Shown: positions 14,692 through 22,423, counted from the first letter of the stretch. The stretch: DNA of 30,209 nt from an uncultured Bacteroidaceae bacterium (GCA_904501945.1 CAJGCU010000014.1:1-30209); one strand, 5' to 3'. Notes: generated from the sequence alone by a model not told the origin. Made by a program: numbers and translations.

Positions 14692-16053
14692 CTAATTCTT
14701 TCTAATTCTCCATTCTGTGGGGTAGAGGTTGTTGGCGCGATTTCCAATGTTCTTTGCAAAGCCGAGTGGATGTCCCTGATAGCAAATCAGCACATATCCT
14801 TTTGGGGTGTCGGAGGGAAGTTGCAGCGCCTCTGTGCGCAAGTAGGCAATGGCCTGTTGTTCATCAGCTTCTATAATGGGGAATGCGTCTTTATTGAGGG
14901 CATAGGACATCGCAAGATTTTGGCAGGGTTGCAGATTCTTGCCTTTTAGCGTAGCAAGTTCAATACCTGCATGAAGCATTTTCAAATCGTTTTTGGCTAT
15001 ACGGTAAAGGTCGAGATGCTCTGTCGGGAAAGCATAAAAACTGTCTTTCTCCTCAAAAATGCTGAAGTTCTCATGGGAAGTCAGCCAGCCTTTTAATTCT
15101 GTTGGTATTTTAGGAACAGATGTTTTTTTCGTGTCTTTTTTCTCCTTCTTTTTTCTGTGGATAGTCGGTGTGTCTTCGTCTGTCGCACTTTTGCGTAATA
15201 TGCTGATAAAGAAGCCTTCACCTCTTGTACGATGTGGATAGAAATGTGTGTTTGTCGCACTTAGACTCCAGTCAGGGGCTGGGAAACACGACAAAATCTC
15301 GGCTCCTAATGTTTCTGCAATCCATGCAGCGTTCTCTTCATCTTCTTTCTTGTTGTAAGTACATGTGCTATAGATGAAAAGACCGCCTTCTTTTAGCGTG
15401 TGCCAGATACTGCTGACGATGTCCCGTTGCCTTTTCCAGCAGACCTCCACATTGGCAAGGCTCCATTCGTCAATACTGTTGATGTCTTTTCTGAACATGC
15501 CTTCACCAGAGCAAGGAGCATCGCAGATGATGAGGTCGAACACATTACTAAATGCTTGGAAATCTTCAGCATAATTGTTCGTTACGATGCAGTTGGGATT
15601 GCCCCATTTCGTGATGTTCTCTGCTAAAATGTTGGCACGTTGTCGCATCGCTTCATTGGCAATTAGCAATGAGCCTTGAGGCAGCAGAGAAAGAGCTAAA
15701 GTGGACTTTCCTCCAGGTGCAGCACATAAATCAAGAACCTTAACAGGTTCTTTCACATATTGTTGCAGCACATGTGCCAAGAACATCGAAGAAGCCTCTT
15801 GAACATAATAGCATCCTGCATGAAATAGTGGATCAAACGTAAACTGTGGACGTTCTGGAAGATAATACCCATTCTTGCACCATGGTACACTTTCTGCGTT
15901 GTCCAATATTGGGAGTTCTTCTTTTTTTGCCTTATCTGTGTTGATTCTTACGCTTGTCGGAGCAGGTAAAGAAAGCGCCTCGGCAAGTTGGTCAAACTCT
16001 TCCTTGCCGAGGTCATTTATCATTAAATGCTGAAAGTCGAGAGGCAGATTCAT
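14692..16053 (-). CDS. rsmF: rRNA m5C methyltransferase, NOL1/NOP2/Sun (RsmF-like)
   Basis: A 453-residue S-adenosylmethionine-dependent enzyme that methylates a cytosine in rRNA, probably 16S. The catalytic core has the SAM loop VLDLCAAPGGKSTL (about 108-121), the motif ICDAPCSGEGMFRKD (about 175-189) with the release Cys, and YSTCTYNKKEDEENA (about 228-242) with the nucleophile Cys. A Lys-rich linker (KKKEKKDTKKT, about 303-313) leads to a C-terminal domain ending FAKNIGNRANNLYPTEWRIRKN, typical of the RsmF/YebU group with its RNA-binding domain. Its ATG overlaps the folA stop by 4 bases, so it is translated with folA as the last gene of thyA-folA-rsmF. The exact target base cannot be read from sequence. 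Confidence 0.9.
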   Translation of the reverse strand: MNLPLDFQHLMINDLGKEEFDQLAEALSLPAPTSVRINTDKAKKEELPILDNAESVPWCKNGYYLPERPQFTFDPLFHAGCYYVQEASSMFLAHVLQQYVKEPVKVLDLCAAPGGKSTLALSLLPQGSLLIANEAMRQRANILAENITKWGNPNCIVTNNYAEDFQAFSNVFDLIICDAPCSGEGMFRKDINSIDEWSLANVEVCWKRQRDIVSSIWHTLKEGGLFIYSTCTYNKKEDEENAAWIAETLGAEILSCFPAPDWSLSATNTHFYPHRTRGEGFFISILRKSATDEDTPTIHRKKKEKKDTKKTSVPKIPTELKGWLTSHENFSIFEEKDSFYAFPTEHLDLYRIAKNDLKMLHAGIELATLKGKNLQPCQNLAMSYALNKDAFPIIEADEQQAIAYLRTEALQLPSDTPKGYVLICYQGHPLGFAKNIGNRANNLYPTEWRIRKN

Positions 16054-16538
16054 GCTTTTTTCTCCAAGTTCACAAATGCATATCGAAACGCATGCTTTTC
16101 GTCCATGTCATGTTCTTCTCTGAATGTCTCCGCCCATTTATCTTCTTCTATTTCAGGAAAGAACGTGTCCGCCTTCTCTGGTGTATCGTAGATATAGGTC
16201 AAGCACAGACGGTCTGCAATAGGCAGTGCTTCTGCATATACGGATGCACCGCCGATGATGTAAACATCTCCTTCGCATGAAGCCAATGCGTCGGAAAGGT
16301 TAGGGTAGAGGTCTGTTCCTGGAAAGTCTTCTGCTTTTCCATTGCGTGAGAGCACGATATTCCGTCGGTTAGGCAGAGCACCCTTAGGCAGGCTTTCAAA
16401 CGTGCGCCTTCCCATGATGATAGTATTGCCCGTGGTTAGTTCCTTGAATCGTTTCAGGTCGTTGGGCAGCCAATAAATCAGTTTGTTCTCCGAACCAATC
16501 GCTCTGTTTTCAGCGATGGCTACAATAATTGAAATCAT
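16050..16538 (-). CDS. folA: Dihydrofolate reductase
   Basis: A 162-residue NADPH-dependent enzyme that regenerates tetrahydrofolate from dihydrofolate. Visible features: MISIIVAIAENRAIGSENKLIYWLPNDLKRFKELT with the active-site WLPNDL (the acidic residue is Asp), TIIMGRRTFESLP, the RRNIVLSRN segment and VYIIGGASVYAEALP with the cofactor-binding Gly pair. I start at ATG 16538, which matches the family N-terminus; an in-frame TTG four codons earlier would add MSKE. It lies 40 bases after thyA, which produces dihydrofolate, so the operon couples production and recycling. The overlap with rsmF is ATGA. Confidence 0.97.
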   Translation of the reverse strand: MISIIVAIAENRAIGSENKLIYWLPNDLKRFKELTTGNTIIMGRRTFESLPKGALPNRRNIVLSRNGKAEDFPGTDLYPNLSDALASCEGDVYIIGGASVYAEALPIADRLCLTYIYDTPEKADTFFPEIEEDKWAETFREEHDMDEKHAFRYAFVNLEKKA

Positions 16539-16578
16539 TTCTTTTGACAAGATTACGTCAATATGTTATTTCCGTTTT

Positions 16579-17373
16579 TTATACGCTTACCGTTGCCTTG
16601 ATGTGTGGATGTGGATCGTAATCAACCAGTTCGAAATCCTCGTATTGGAAATCAAAAATGCTCTTCACATCAGGGTTTATCTTCATTTTGGGAAGTTTGC
16701 GTGGTTCACGAGTTAGCTGTAGCTTTGCTTGTTCAAGGTGGTCAAGATACAAGTGCGTATCTCCTGTTGTATAGACGAAATCGCCAGGTTTGAGACCGCA
16801 CACCTGAGCAACCATCATGGTCAGTAAAGCATAGGAAGCTATGTTGAAAGGCACACCCAAGAAAGTGTCTGCACTACGCTGATAGAGCTGGCAACTCAAT
16901 TTCCCATCTGCCACATAGAACTGGAACAAGATGTGGCATGGAGGAAGATTCATGTTGTCGATGTCTGCAACATTCCATGCTGAAACAAGCAGTCTCCGTG
17001 AATTCGGGTTATTTTTGATTTGTTCAATGACTTCGCTAATTTGGTCAATGTGCCCACCATTGTAGTCAGGCCAGCTGCGCCACTGGTAGCCGTAGATGTG
17101 TCCCAGATTGCCATCCTCATCAGCCCATTCGTTCCAGATGCGCACACCACGTTCTTGCAGCCACTTTGCGTTTGTGTTGCCTTGCAAGAACCATAGCAGT
17201 TCGTAGATGATGGATTTGAGGTGAAGTTTCTTCGTTGTAAGAAGTGGAAAACCCTCTTCCAGATTGAACCGCATTTGGTTGCCAAAAACAGAGATTGTCC
17301 CCGTTCCTGTACGGTCTCCTTTTTGTGAACCTTCGCTCAGGATGCGGTTGAGCAGATTGAGATATTGTTTCAT
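16579..17373 (-). CDS. thyA: Thymidylate synthase
   Basis: A 264-residue enzyme making dTMP from dUMP with methylenetetrahydrofolate, the same length as E. coli ThyA. Motifs: GTGTISVFGNQMRFNL near the N-terminus, the LWFLQGNTNAKWL segment, the catalytic Cys in LPPCHILFQFYV, then LSCQLYQRSADTFLGVPFNIASYALL for dUMP binding and the C-terminal FDYEDFELVDYDPHPHIKA-type end, finishing with Val. The frame is open to 17457, but the ATG at 17373 (MKQYLNLL) gives the family start and lies just after a -7 box at 17399-17406, which rules out the longer form. First gene of thyA-folA-rsmF. Confidence 0.97.
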   Translation of the reverse strand: MKQYLNLLNRILSEGSQKGDRTGTGTISVFGNQMRFNLEEGFPLLTTKKLHLKSIIYELLWFLQGNTNAKWLQERGVRIWNEWADEDGNLGHIYGYQWRSWPDYNGGHIDQISEVIEQIKNNPNSRRLLVSAWNVADIDNMNLPPCHILFQFYVADGKLSCQLYQRSADTFLGVPFNIASYALLTMMVAQVCGLKPGDFVYTTGDTHLYLDHLEQAKLQLTREPRKLPKMKINPDVKSIFDFQYEDFELVDYDPHPHIKATVSV

Positions 17374-17398
17374 TGTTCTTCCAGTTTTAATCTTTTTG

Positions 17399-17406
17399 CA
17401 AAGATA
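17399..17406 (-). promoter_or_regulatory. -7 box upstream of thyA
   Basis: The minus strand reads TATCTTTG, matching TAnnTTTG, 25 bases before the thyA ATG. The expected transcript start is near 17392. A clear -33 TTG is not seen. Confidence 0.55.
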
Positions 17407-17483
17407 GTGTAATTTGGACGAAGAAAAAAATAATCGACTTGTTTTATTGACATTCACCCTTTCTTATGTCATCAAGTATTCGT

Positions 17484-17572
17484 GTGTTCCTATACTTCAA
17501 CACCGTGTATCAAATATTTAAAAGGCTCGCTTCATAATATTAGCTACATGGTGTTGTAAATAACAGGAACAC
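17484..17572. repeat. Imperfect inverted repeat, 89 bp
   Basis: GTGTTCCT (17484-17491) pairs with AGGAACAC (17565-17572), and CAACACC (17498-17504) with GGTGTTG (17550-17556), at matching distances. A further TGTA/TACA lies inside. The central loop is AT-rich. Unlike the terminators here it has no T-run. Confidence 0.6.
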
Positions 17573-17689
17573 CGCGTGCACTTGCTGAAGAAGGCTTTTC
17601 TCTAGTAGAGGAATTCGCCAGCAGAAGTAAAAGTAGTACTGCTTATGGCTATTCATGTAAAATGAGATGCGGACTTTTGCCCAAAACAA

Positions 17690-17721
17690 AAAGAACGGTT
17701 CCTTATTTGAAACCGCTCTTT
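17690..17721 (-). terminator. Terminator of the exb operon
   Basis: On the minus strand AAAGAGCGGTT pairs with AACCGTTCTTT (one G-U) around a ten-base loop, then TTTGTTTTGG follows. It begins 21 bases after the last exbD stop. Confidence 0.8.
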
Positions 17722-17742
17722 CCTGTTTTTATAGAAGTTGTT

Positions 17743-18207
17743 TTACTGCTTTTTGTTTGCAGAGTAAACAATCTTGAGTGCGTAAGACTTACGGAGTACT
17801 TGCTTCACGTCAGTGATGATACCCATCGGAGTATTTTTGTCACACTTGAGTGAGATGGTGTAGAAAGGCTTGTCTGCCTCTGGAAGTTCTCCACGGTCTG
17901 CTGTGACGAAGTCTTGTACTTCTGGAACTTCAGCATACTTGTCGTTGAGCTGAATACGATGTCCTGTACCATACTGAGCTCTCAGAGCGTCTGTAGGGCG
18001 GCCAATGTAGATGAAAGAAGTACATGACTTACGAGCAAGTTTCTCAAGCTGAGTACCAACTGGTCTGTCAAACTTCACCTTCAGTGTTACCTCACGCATG
18101 GTAGTTACCATCATGAAGAAGAACAGGATGGTGAAAATCAAGTCAGGGAGAGATGATGTATTCAACTCGGGCATTTCCCTGCTTCCGTTCTTATTAAATC
18201 TACTCAT
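17743..18207 (-). CDS. exbD: ExbD/TolR family biopolymer transport protein (second copy)
   Basis: A 154-residue inner-membrane protein of the Ton motor. One TM helix follows a short N-terminus: PELNTSSLPDLIFTILFFFMMVTT, with the Asp in the membrane (Asp22) expected for proton coupling. The remainder (about 40-154) is a periplasmic domain ending in DVKQVLRKSYALKIVYSANKKQ. The start ATG overlaps the preceding exbD stop by one base (TAATG), implying coupled translation, and a terminator follows. With ExbB and the other ExbD it should form the channel energising TonB. It is shorter than the neighbour and distinct from it, so this is an old pair of paralogues, not a recent duplication. Confidence 0.93.
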   Translation of the reverse strand: MSRFNKNGSREMPELNTSSLPDLIFTILFFFMMVTTMREVTLKVKFDRPVGTQLEKLARKSCTSFIYIGRPTDALRAQYGTGHRIQLNDKYAEVPEVQDFVTADRGELPEADKPFYTISLKCDKNTPMGIITDVKQVLRKSYALKIVYSANKKQ

Positions 18208-18797
18208 TATTGCTGTCCTCCATATTTCTTTGGCTCAGCCTCTGAAATCTTCTGTGGGTAAATTTCGCGGATGGCTTTCTGCTGATCTGCTGTTAAGTAT
18301 TCGTAGCGATAGCCGAATTCCTCCTTTGAAACTTCGTCACGAAGTTCTCCATAAGCTGCAACAAGCTCATCCTGTACTTCGAAGTAAACTCCGTAGTCGG
18401 TACCACGGTCGGTCTGAACAGAGATAACGTGGTCTTTTGTAACCATCATAGTCTTTCCTAAGCCTTTGATTTTCTTAGGTGAGAGTTCAGGCAGATTGGG
18501 CTTGTTTTCTGGGTTTTTGATAAACTCTTTAGCTCTCTCCTTCACATCAGCAAGTGTCGCAGGATCGTCGCCAATCATGATTTCATTGTCCTTGTTGATA
18601 CGAATGTTGAGGATGTTACGTTCCTTAACTTTCATTTCGTTGGTCAATGTTTCATCCTCTGGTGGTTTTGGCAGTGTACGCGCAAGACCCTGATCGGTGT
18701 CCATTGATGTTGTTACAAGGAAGAAGATGAGCAATATGAATGAGATATCCGCTGTTGAACTGGTGTTCAGTCCCGGCATTTTTCTTTTCTTTCCCAT
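18207..18797 (-). CDS. exbD: ExbD/TolR family biopolymer transport protein (first copy)
   Basis: A 196-residue ExbD. The N-terminus PGLNTSSTADISFILLIFFLVTTSM has one TM helix with the in-membrane Asp in TADISF. After it lies a longer periplasmic part than usual (about 150 residues), with a DQGLARTLPKPPEDE linker and a region containing DRGTDYGVYFEVQDELVAAYGELRDEVSKEEFG. This long type, with a Pro-rich linker after the helix, is common in Bacteroidota. It follows the small membrane protein by 23 bases and overlaps the second exbD by one base. Confidence 0.93.
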   Translation of the reverse strand: MGKKRKMPGLNTSSTADISFILLIFFLVTTSMDTDQGLARTLPKPPEDETLTNEMKVKERNILNIRINKDNEIMIGDDPATLADVKERAKEFIKNPENKPNLPELSPKKIKGLGKTMMVTKDHVISVQTDRGTDYGVYFEVQDELVAAYGELRDEVSKEEFGYRYEYLTADQQKAIREIYPQKISEAEPKKYGGQQ

Positions 18798-18820
18798 ATA
18801 ATTTGCTCTGAGTTAAAGGT

Positions 18821-19333
18821 TTACTTCTTGTTAGTTGCCATGCTGAAGACAGTAACAATGATTGTGATGATTGTGAGAATCAAGATTGAAATCATTGAAG
18901 TGTCTGTCATGATGATTCCTGTTGGGTCATTCCAATCTTTACCGTTGATGAGCATAGATTCATCTTTGTTTGCAATACCTACTGCTGCACCAATGATAAG
19001 AGAGAGGAGACATGGTCCCCAAGCAATCCAGTTTGTCTTGCCGAGAAGGCCTTTTTCTTCATGCTTAGACTTGTTGCTTCCGTTAGCAAAGCTGTAGATT
19101 ACAGCCGCTGTAGCAATTACTGCTGTAGCAATAATCAGGAAATATGTCCAGCAAAGAAGGAGATCCAACATTTGTGGATCGTTGAATGTAGGATTCTCCT
19201 CGTAAGGAGTATCATATCCAACAAGGAGGAAGATGGCTGTCACAACGATAGAAATACCGATGAGACCCCAAAGCACAATCTTGGAGATTTTTTCCACCTT
19301 GTCTTGTGCGCTGATTACTTGTGTATTCTTCAT
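18821..19333 (-). CDS. Small membrane protein within the exb operon
   Basis: A 170-residue protein I cannot name. It has four hydrophobic stretches: about 19-38 (IVLWGLIGISIVVTAIFLLV), 56-81 (LDLLLCWTYFLIIATAVIATAAVIYS), 101-121 (NWIAWGPCLLSLIIGAAVGIA) and 144-165 (TSMISILILTIITIIVTVFSMA). There is no clear cleaved signal. It sits between exbB (61 bases) and exbD (23 bases) on the same strand, so it is co-transcribed with the Ton motor. Similar proteins at this place appear to be a Bacteroidota habit, from memory and not checked. It may be an accessory subunit of the ExbB-ExbD complex; this is inference from context only. Confidence 0.75.
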   Translation of the reverse strand: MKNTQVISAQDKVEKISKIVLWGLIGISIVVTAIFLLVGYDTPYEENPTFNDPQMLDLLLCWTYFLIIATAVIATAAVIYSFANGSNKSKHEEKGLLGKTNWIAWGPCLLSLIIGAAVGIANKDESMLINGKDWNDPTGIIMTDTSMISILILTIITIIVTVFSMATNKK

Positions 19334-19394
19334 TTTATTTTCTCCTTTTAATTGATGAATAATTAGTTGGTGACTGAATCGGGTAGTCCTCTAA

Positions 19395-20234
19395 TTACTT
19401 CTTGTTGCTGTACTTCGCAACCATGTCAAGGAGAGAAATAGTTGAGTCTTCCATCTTAGCTGTAAGACTTTCGATTTCAGCGAGAATGTAGTTGTAGAAT
19501 ACCTGAAGAACGAGAGCAACAACGATACCGAAGATTGTTGTCAAGAGGGCAACCTTCATACCACCTGCTACGACTGTTGGAGAGATGTCACCTGCAGCCT
19601 GGATGTCGTCGAACGCCTGAACCATACCAATCACAGTACCCAAGAATCCGAGAGATGGTGCCATTGCGATGAAGAGTGTGATCCAAGAGCATCCGCTTTC
19701 GAGCTTAGAAGCCTGAACTGCGCCATAAGCAACAACTGACTTTTCAACCTGGTCAACGCCGTCGTTGAGGCGGATGAGACCCTGATAGTAGATTGAAGCG
19801 ATAGGACCGCGAGTGTCGCGTGCGATAGCTTTAGCTGCTTCGATGTCACCCTTCTTGAGGAGAGCCTCTTCAATGTCTTCGATGAACTTCACTGTGTTAA
19901 TCTTTGAAAGAGCGAGGTAGATGATACGCTCGATACAGAAAGCAAGACCGAGGATGAGGGCGATTGCTACGATAGCCATGAAGCCAGCGTCACCTTCGAT
20001 GAACTTAGTCTTGATGTCTTTGTACATACCAGTCTCAACTGGTTCTGATTCAACTGGTTCTTCAGCAACCTCTTCTACAGGTGCTTCTGCTACAGAGTCA
20101 GCAGCCAAAGAGTCTGCTGCTACTGAATCAACCTGCTCAGTTGCTGCGTCTGCTTCTTCCTGAGCTGAAACTGACTGTGTCATACCGAATGTAAACACAC
20201 CCATCAATGCAATGATTGCAAATACTTTTTTCAT
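19395..20234 (-). CDS. exbB: ExbB/TolQ proton channel protein with signal-like N-terminus
   Basis: A 279-residue MotA/TolQ/ExbB protein. It opens with a cleavable-looking signal (MKKVFAIIALMGVFTFGMTQSVSAQ), then a low-complexity acidic stretch (about 26-68; repeated VADS, ADSVAE, PVEE). The channel domain follows: first TM about 82-105, then a cytoplasmic part, and two TMs with FIAMAPSLGFLGTVIGMVQAFDDIQAAGDISPTVVAGGMKVALLTTIFGIVVALVLQV, the family hallmark. Standard ExbB has three TMs and no signal, so an N-terminal periplasmic extension is indicated. It is the first gene of exbB-(membrane protein)-exbD-exbD. No clear -7 box is seen upstream; read-through from the tRNA side is possible. Confidence 0.94.
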   Translation of the reverse strand: MKKVFAIIALMGVFTFGMTQSVSAQEEADAATEQVDSVAADSLAADSVAEAPVEEVAEEPVESEPVETGMYKDIKTKFIEGDAGFMAIVAIALILGLAFCIERIIYLALSKINTVKFIEDIEEALLKKGDIEAAKAIARDTRGPIASIYYQGLIRLNDGVDQVEKSVVAYGAVQASKLESGCSWITLFIAMAPSLGFLGTVIGMVQAFDDIQAAGDISPTVVAGGMKVALLTTIFGIVVALVLQVFYNYILAEIESLTAKMEDSTISLLDMVAKYSNKK

Positions 20235-20289
20235 TGTGTTGAAAATTTTAAGATTAATAAATTATTTAATTTCTTTTTTTATCATGCTG

Positions 20290-20303
20290 TGGCAATATTG
20301 CCA
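20290..20303. repeat. 14-bp perfect palindrome next to the tRNA 3' end
   Basis: TGGCAATATTGCCA reads the same on both strands and begins four bases beyond the tRNA discriminator base. An A-run rather than a T-run follows on the transcribed strand, so it may be a processing or weak termination structure. Confidence 0.5.
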
Positions 20304-20306
20304 TTG

Positions 20307-20394
20307 CGGAGAGAGGGGGATTCGAACCCCCGAAACGCTTTTGACGTTTACACGCTTTCCAGGCGTGCCTCTTCAGCCACTCGAGCATCTCTCC
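20307..20394 (-). tRNA. tRNA-Ser (anticodon GGA)
   Basis: On the minus strand, acceptor GGAGAGA (from 20394) pairs with TCTCTCC (20314-20308), with discriminator G at 20307. The anticodon loop CTGGAAA gives GGA, reading TCC/TCT. A long variable arm and the T-arm GGGGGTTCGAATCCCCC are present, as expected for a class II serine tRNA of 88 bases. CCA is not encoded. It follows tatD on the same strand, with a -7 box at 20475-20482. Confidence 0.96.
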
Positions 20395-20474
20395 TTGGTC
20401 AAAATAGGGGACTTTTCCCTCTTGAGTACGGCAATTTTCGCAAGGGAAACTTACCTTACCTCCATAATTCGACA

Positions 20475-20482
20475 CAAAAATA
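20475..20482 (-). promoter_or_regulatory. Possible -7 box for tRNA-Ser
   Basis: The minus strand reads TATTTTTG, matching TAnnTTTG, about 80 bases upstream of the mature tRNA end, between tatD and the tRNA. No -33 TTG is found at the right spacing, and the area is AT-rich, so chance is possible. Confidence 0.35.
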
Positions 20483-20524
20483 ATGATTTTTTTCTTATCA
20501 TTTCTATTAAATGCTTGGAAAGTT

Positions 20525-21355
20525 TTAATTTTTTGCAAAAAAAGTTACTTTTTTGAAAACTTTTAATGCATTTCCCGTTGTTTGAAACGCAATGTGGTCG
20601 ATATCACAACCGTAAATAGTGGCCAAGGTTTCGGCAACGTGCTTGACGTATGAACTTTCGTTTCTTTTCCCTCTATTGGGCACTGGAGCCATGTAGGGCG
20701 CGTCTGTTTCGAGGACTATTCTTGATAGTGGGATGGCATTTTTTACCACATCTCTCAAGGTGGATTTCTTGAATGTCAGAACCCCTCCAATGCCTAGCAT
20801 GAAGTTTGGGAATGATAGCAAATCTCGGGCCTCCTCTTCTGTTCCAGTGAAACAATGGAATACGCCGCAAAGGTTCTTGTGGCGATGGCGTTCCATGATT
20901 TCCATCATTTCGGCGTGGGCATTTCTGGTATGAATGACGATGGGGAGGTCGTATTTCTCTGCCCATCCTATTTGTCTTTCGAATACCTCGATTTGTTCTT
21001 GCTTGTGGGTGGTGTCCCAGTAGAGGTCAAGGCCGATTTCTCCTATGGCAACAATGGGGCTTGTGTTTTTTTGGGGAACGTTTGTCTCGTTTTTTATGCT
21101 GGAACGGATGATTTGCTCCATCTGCTCAAGGACGTAGTTATAATCTTCATCCATGATGTTTTCTGGGTGAAGGCCAATCATGGGGTACAGGTATCCTGCA
21201 TGAGTTTGACATACTTGAAGCAGTCGAGAGGTGTCTTTGAGGCAGATTCCTGGTACGAGTATCTTTTTTATTCCTGCATCTTGGGCTCTTTGGATGACTT
21301 CTTCAAGGTCTTCGGCAAATTCTGAGCCGTCAATATGTGAGTGTGTGTCAATCAT
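20525..21355 (-). CDS. tatD: TatD family metal-dependent hydrolase (DNase)
   Basis: A 276-residue TIM-barrel enzyme of the amidohydrolase-like TatD family, with 3'-5' DNase activity in studied members. Metal-ligand motifs: MIDTHSHIDGSEF (His4, His6), AIGEIGLDLYWD with the bridging Glu, PIVIHTRNAHAE, GVFHCFTG, and the final IVLETDAPYMAPVPNRGKRNESSYV. All expected ligands are there and length is normal, though an insert (about 84-100, QIIRSSIKNETNVPQKNTS) is somewhat longer than usual. It begins 15 bases after the polyprenyl synthase stop, so the two form a short operon ahead of tRNA-Ser. Confidence 0.94.
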   Translation of the reverse strand: MIDTHSHIDGSEFAEDLEEVIQRAQDAGIKKILVPGICLKDTSRLLQVCQTHAGYLYPMIGLHPENIMDEDYNYVLEQMEQIIRSSIKNETNVPQKNTSPIVAIGEIGLDLYWDTTHKQEQIEVFERQIGWAEKYDLPIVIHTRNAHAEMMEIMERHRHKNLCGVFHCFTGTEEEARDLLSFPNFMLGIGGVLTFKKSTLRDVVKNAIPLSRIVLETDAPYMAPVPNRGKRNESSYVKHVAETLATIYGCDIDHIAFQTTGNALKVFKKVTFFAKN

Positions 21356-21370
21356 TTGGGTCGTGGATGA

Positions 21371-22339
21371 TTAGTATTTCCGTCCCATCAGTTTGTTGGC
21401 AAAGAGCCTCAGCTCGGCTTTCTTTTCGTCGGCAACTTTTACTTTGTCGAGACTTTGTAGCGAAATGGCAAACAGTTTTTCGATTTTCTGCTGTGCGAGT
21501 TTGTCGATGCCTAATATATTATATATATGTGTAATGGCTGCGATTTTCTCGTCTGCATCGAACGTCTTTGCTTGTATCCATTGGTCTATTTCTGCTTTTT
21601 GTGCAGGAGATGCCAACTGGCAGGCGTTGATGAGCATGAATGTCTTTTTGTTGACAACGATGTCTCCGCCCAGCTTTTTCTGGAACTCTTGGGTGTTCCC
21701 ATACACGTCAAGATAGTCGTCTTGTAACTGGAATGCAAGTCCCATTTTTTCTCCAAAGGTGTATAGATTCTGTGCGTCTTCTTCGTCAGCACCGCCAAGA
21801 ATGGCTCCAATCTTCAGGGCGTATCCCAGCAGAAGCGATGTCTTCTGTCGAATCATTTCCATGTATTCTTCTTCTGTTACATCGTTTCTTGTCTCGAAAT
21901 CAATATCATACTGCTGTCCTTCACATACACCAAGGGTTGCGTCGATGAATGCTGTGAGTGCCTCCTTGTTCTTCATGCCTTGGTTGAATAGCTGGTAGGC
22001 GATGATGAGCATGGTGTCGCCTGAAAGGATGGCTGTGTTGTCGTTCCATTTTTTATGGACTGTAGGATTGCCACGTCGCATATCGCTCTTGTCCATCAAA
22101 TCATCGTGCAGAAGCGTGAAGTTGTGGTAGGTCTCGATTGCTAATGCGTTGTTGATGATAGGGGTGACGTCATCTTTATATAGGTTGTAGCCCAATAGCA
22201 TTAATACTGGGCGAATGCGTTTTCCGCCAATAGAGAGGATGTATCGTATTGGGTCGTAGAGATTCTTTGGCTCTGTGCTGTACTGAATCTTTTCTACTTC
22301 CTTGTTGATTCTCTCTGTGAGTTCGGCTATGGTGTACAT
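21371..22339 (-). CDS. Polyprenyl diphosphate synthase (trans-isoprenyl)
   Basis: A 322-residue prenyl chain elongation enzyme that condenses isopentenyl diphosphate onto allylic diphosphates. Motifs: GGKRIRPVLMLLGY (about 34-47), the first Asp-rich motif LLHDDLMDKSDMRRG, and the second, QLQDDYLDVYG, with an adjacent GGDIVVNKKTF lysine segment. Before the first motif lies NFT (Phe and Thr at -5/-4 from the DD), where small or aromatic residues set the chain length; the product length is not clear, from geranylgeranyl/farnesyl to octaprenyl for quinones. It is first in a two-gene run with tatD. The family is secure; a symbol (ispA/ispB) would be a guess. Confidence 0.93.
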   Translation of the reverse strand: MYTIAELTERINKEVEKIQYSTEPKNLYDPIRYILSIGGKRIRPVLMLLGYNLYKDDVTPIINNALAIETYHNFTLLHDDLMDKSDMRRGNPTVHKKWNDNTAILSGDTMLIIAYQLFNQGMKNKEALTAFIDATLGVCEGQQYDIDFETRNDVTEEEYMEMIRQKTSLLLGYALKIGAILGGADEEDAQNLYTFGEKMGLAFQLQDDYLDVYGNTQEFQKKLGGDIVVNKKTFMLINACQLASPAQKAEIDQWIQAKTFDADEKIAAITHIYNILGIDKLAQQKIEKLFAISLQSLDKVKVADEKKAELRLFANKLMGRKY

Positions 22340-22423
22340 ATATGCTATAAATAATGAGGTGTGATGAAGATTTCTTTTTGCTTTTGCGTGGCTGCCTGTT
22401 GATGTGAATTGTGCAGGTGGCTG

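Larger units (their letters stand above)
17374..17689. other. Spacer between exbD terminator and thyA, no gene
   Basis: No credible coding frame is present. It holds the thyA -7 box and an imperfect long inverted repeat at 17484-17572; the rest shows nothing recognisable. Confidence 0.6.

Noticed and set aside
17374..17457. Longer ThyA starting at 17457
   Set aside because: The extension has no family similarity and would begin upstream of the -7 box at 17399-17406.
20266..20538. Open frames over the tRNA-Ser locus on both strands (for example a plus-strand frame with REGDSNPRN)
   Set aside because: These are translations of tRNA-Ser(GGA) and its flanks; this is a well-known spurious peptide from serine tRNA genes.
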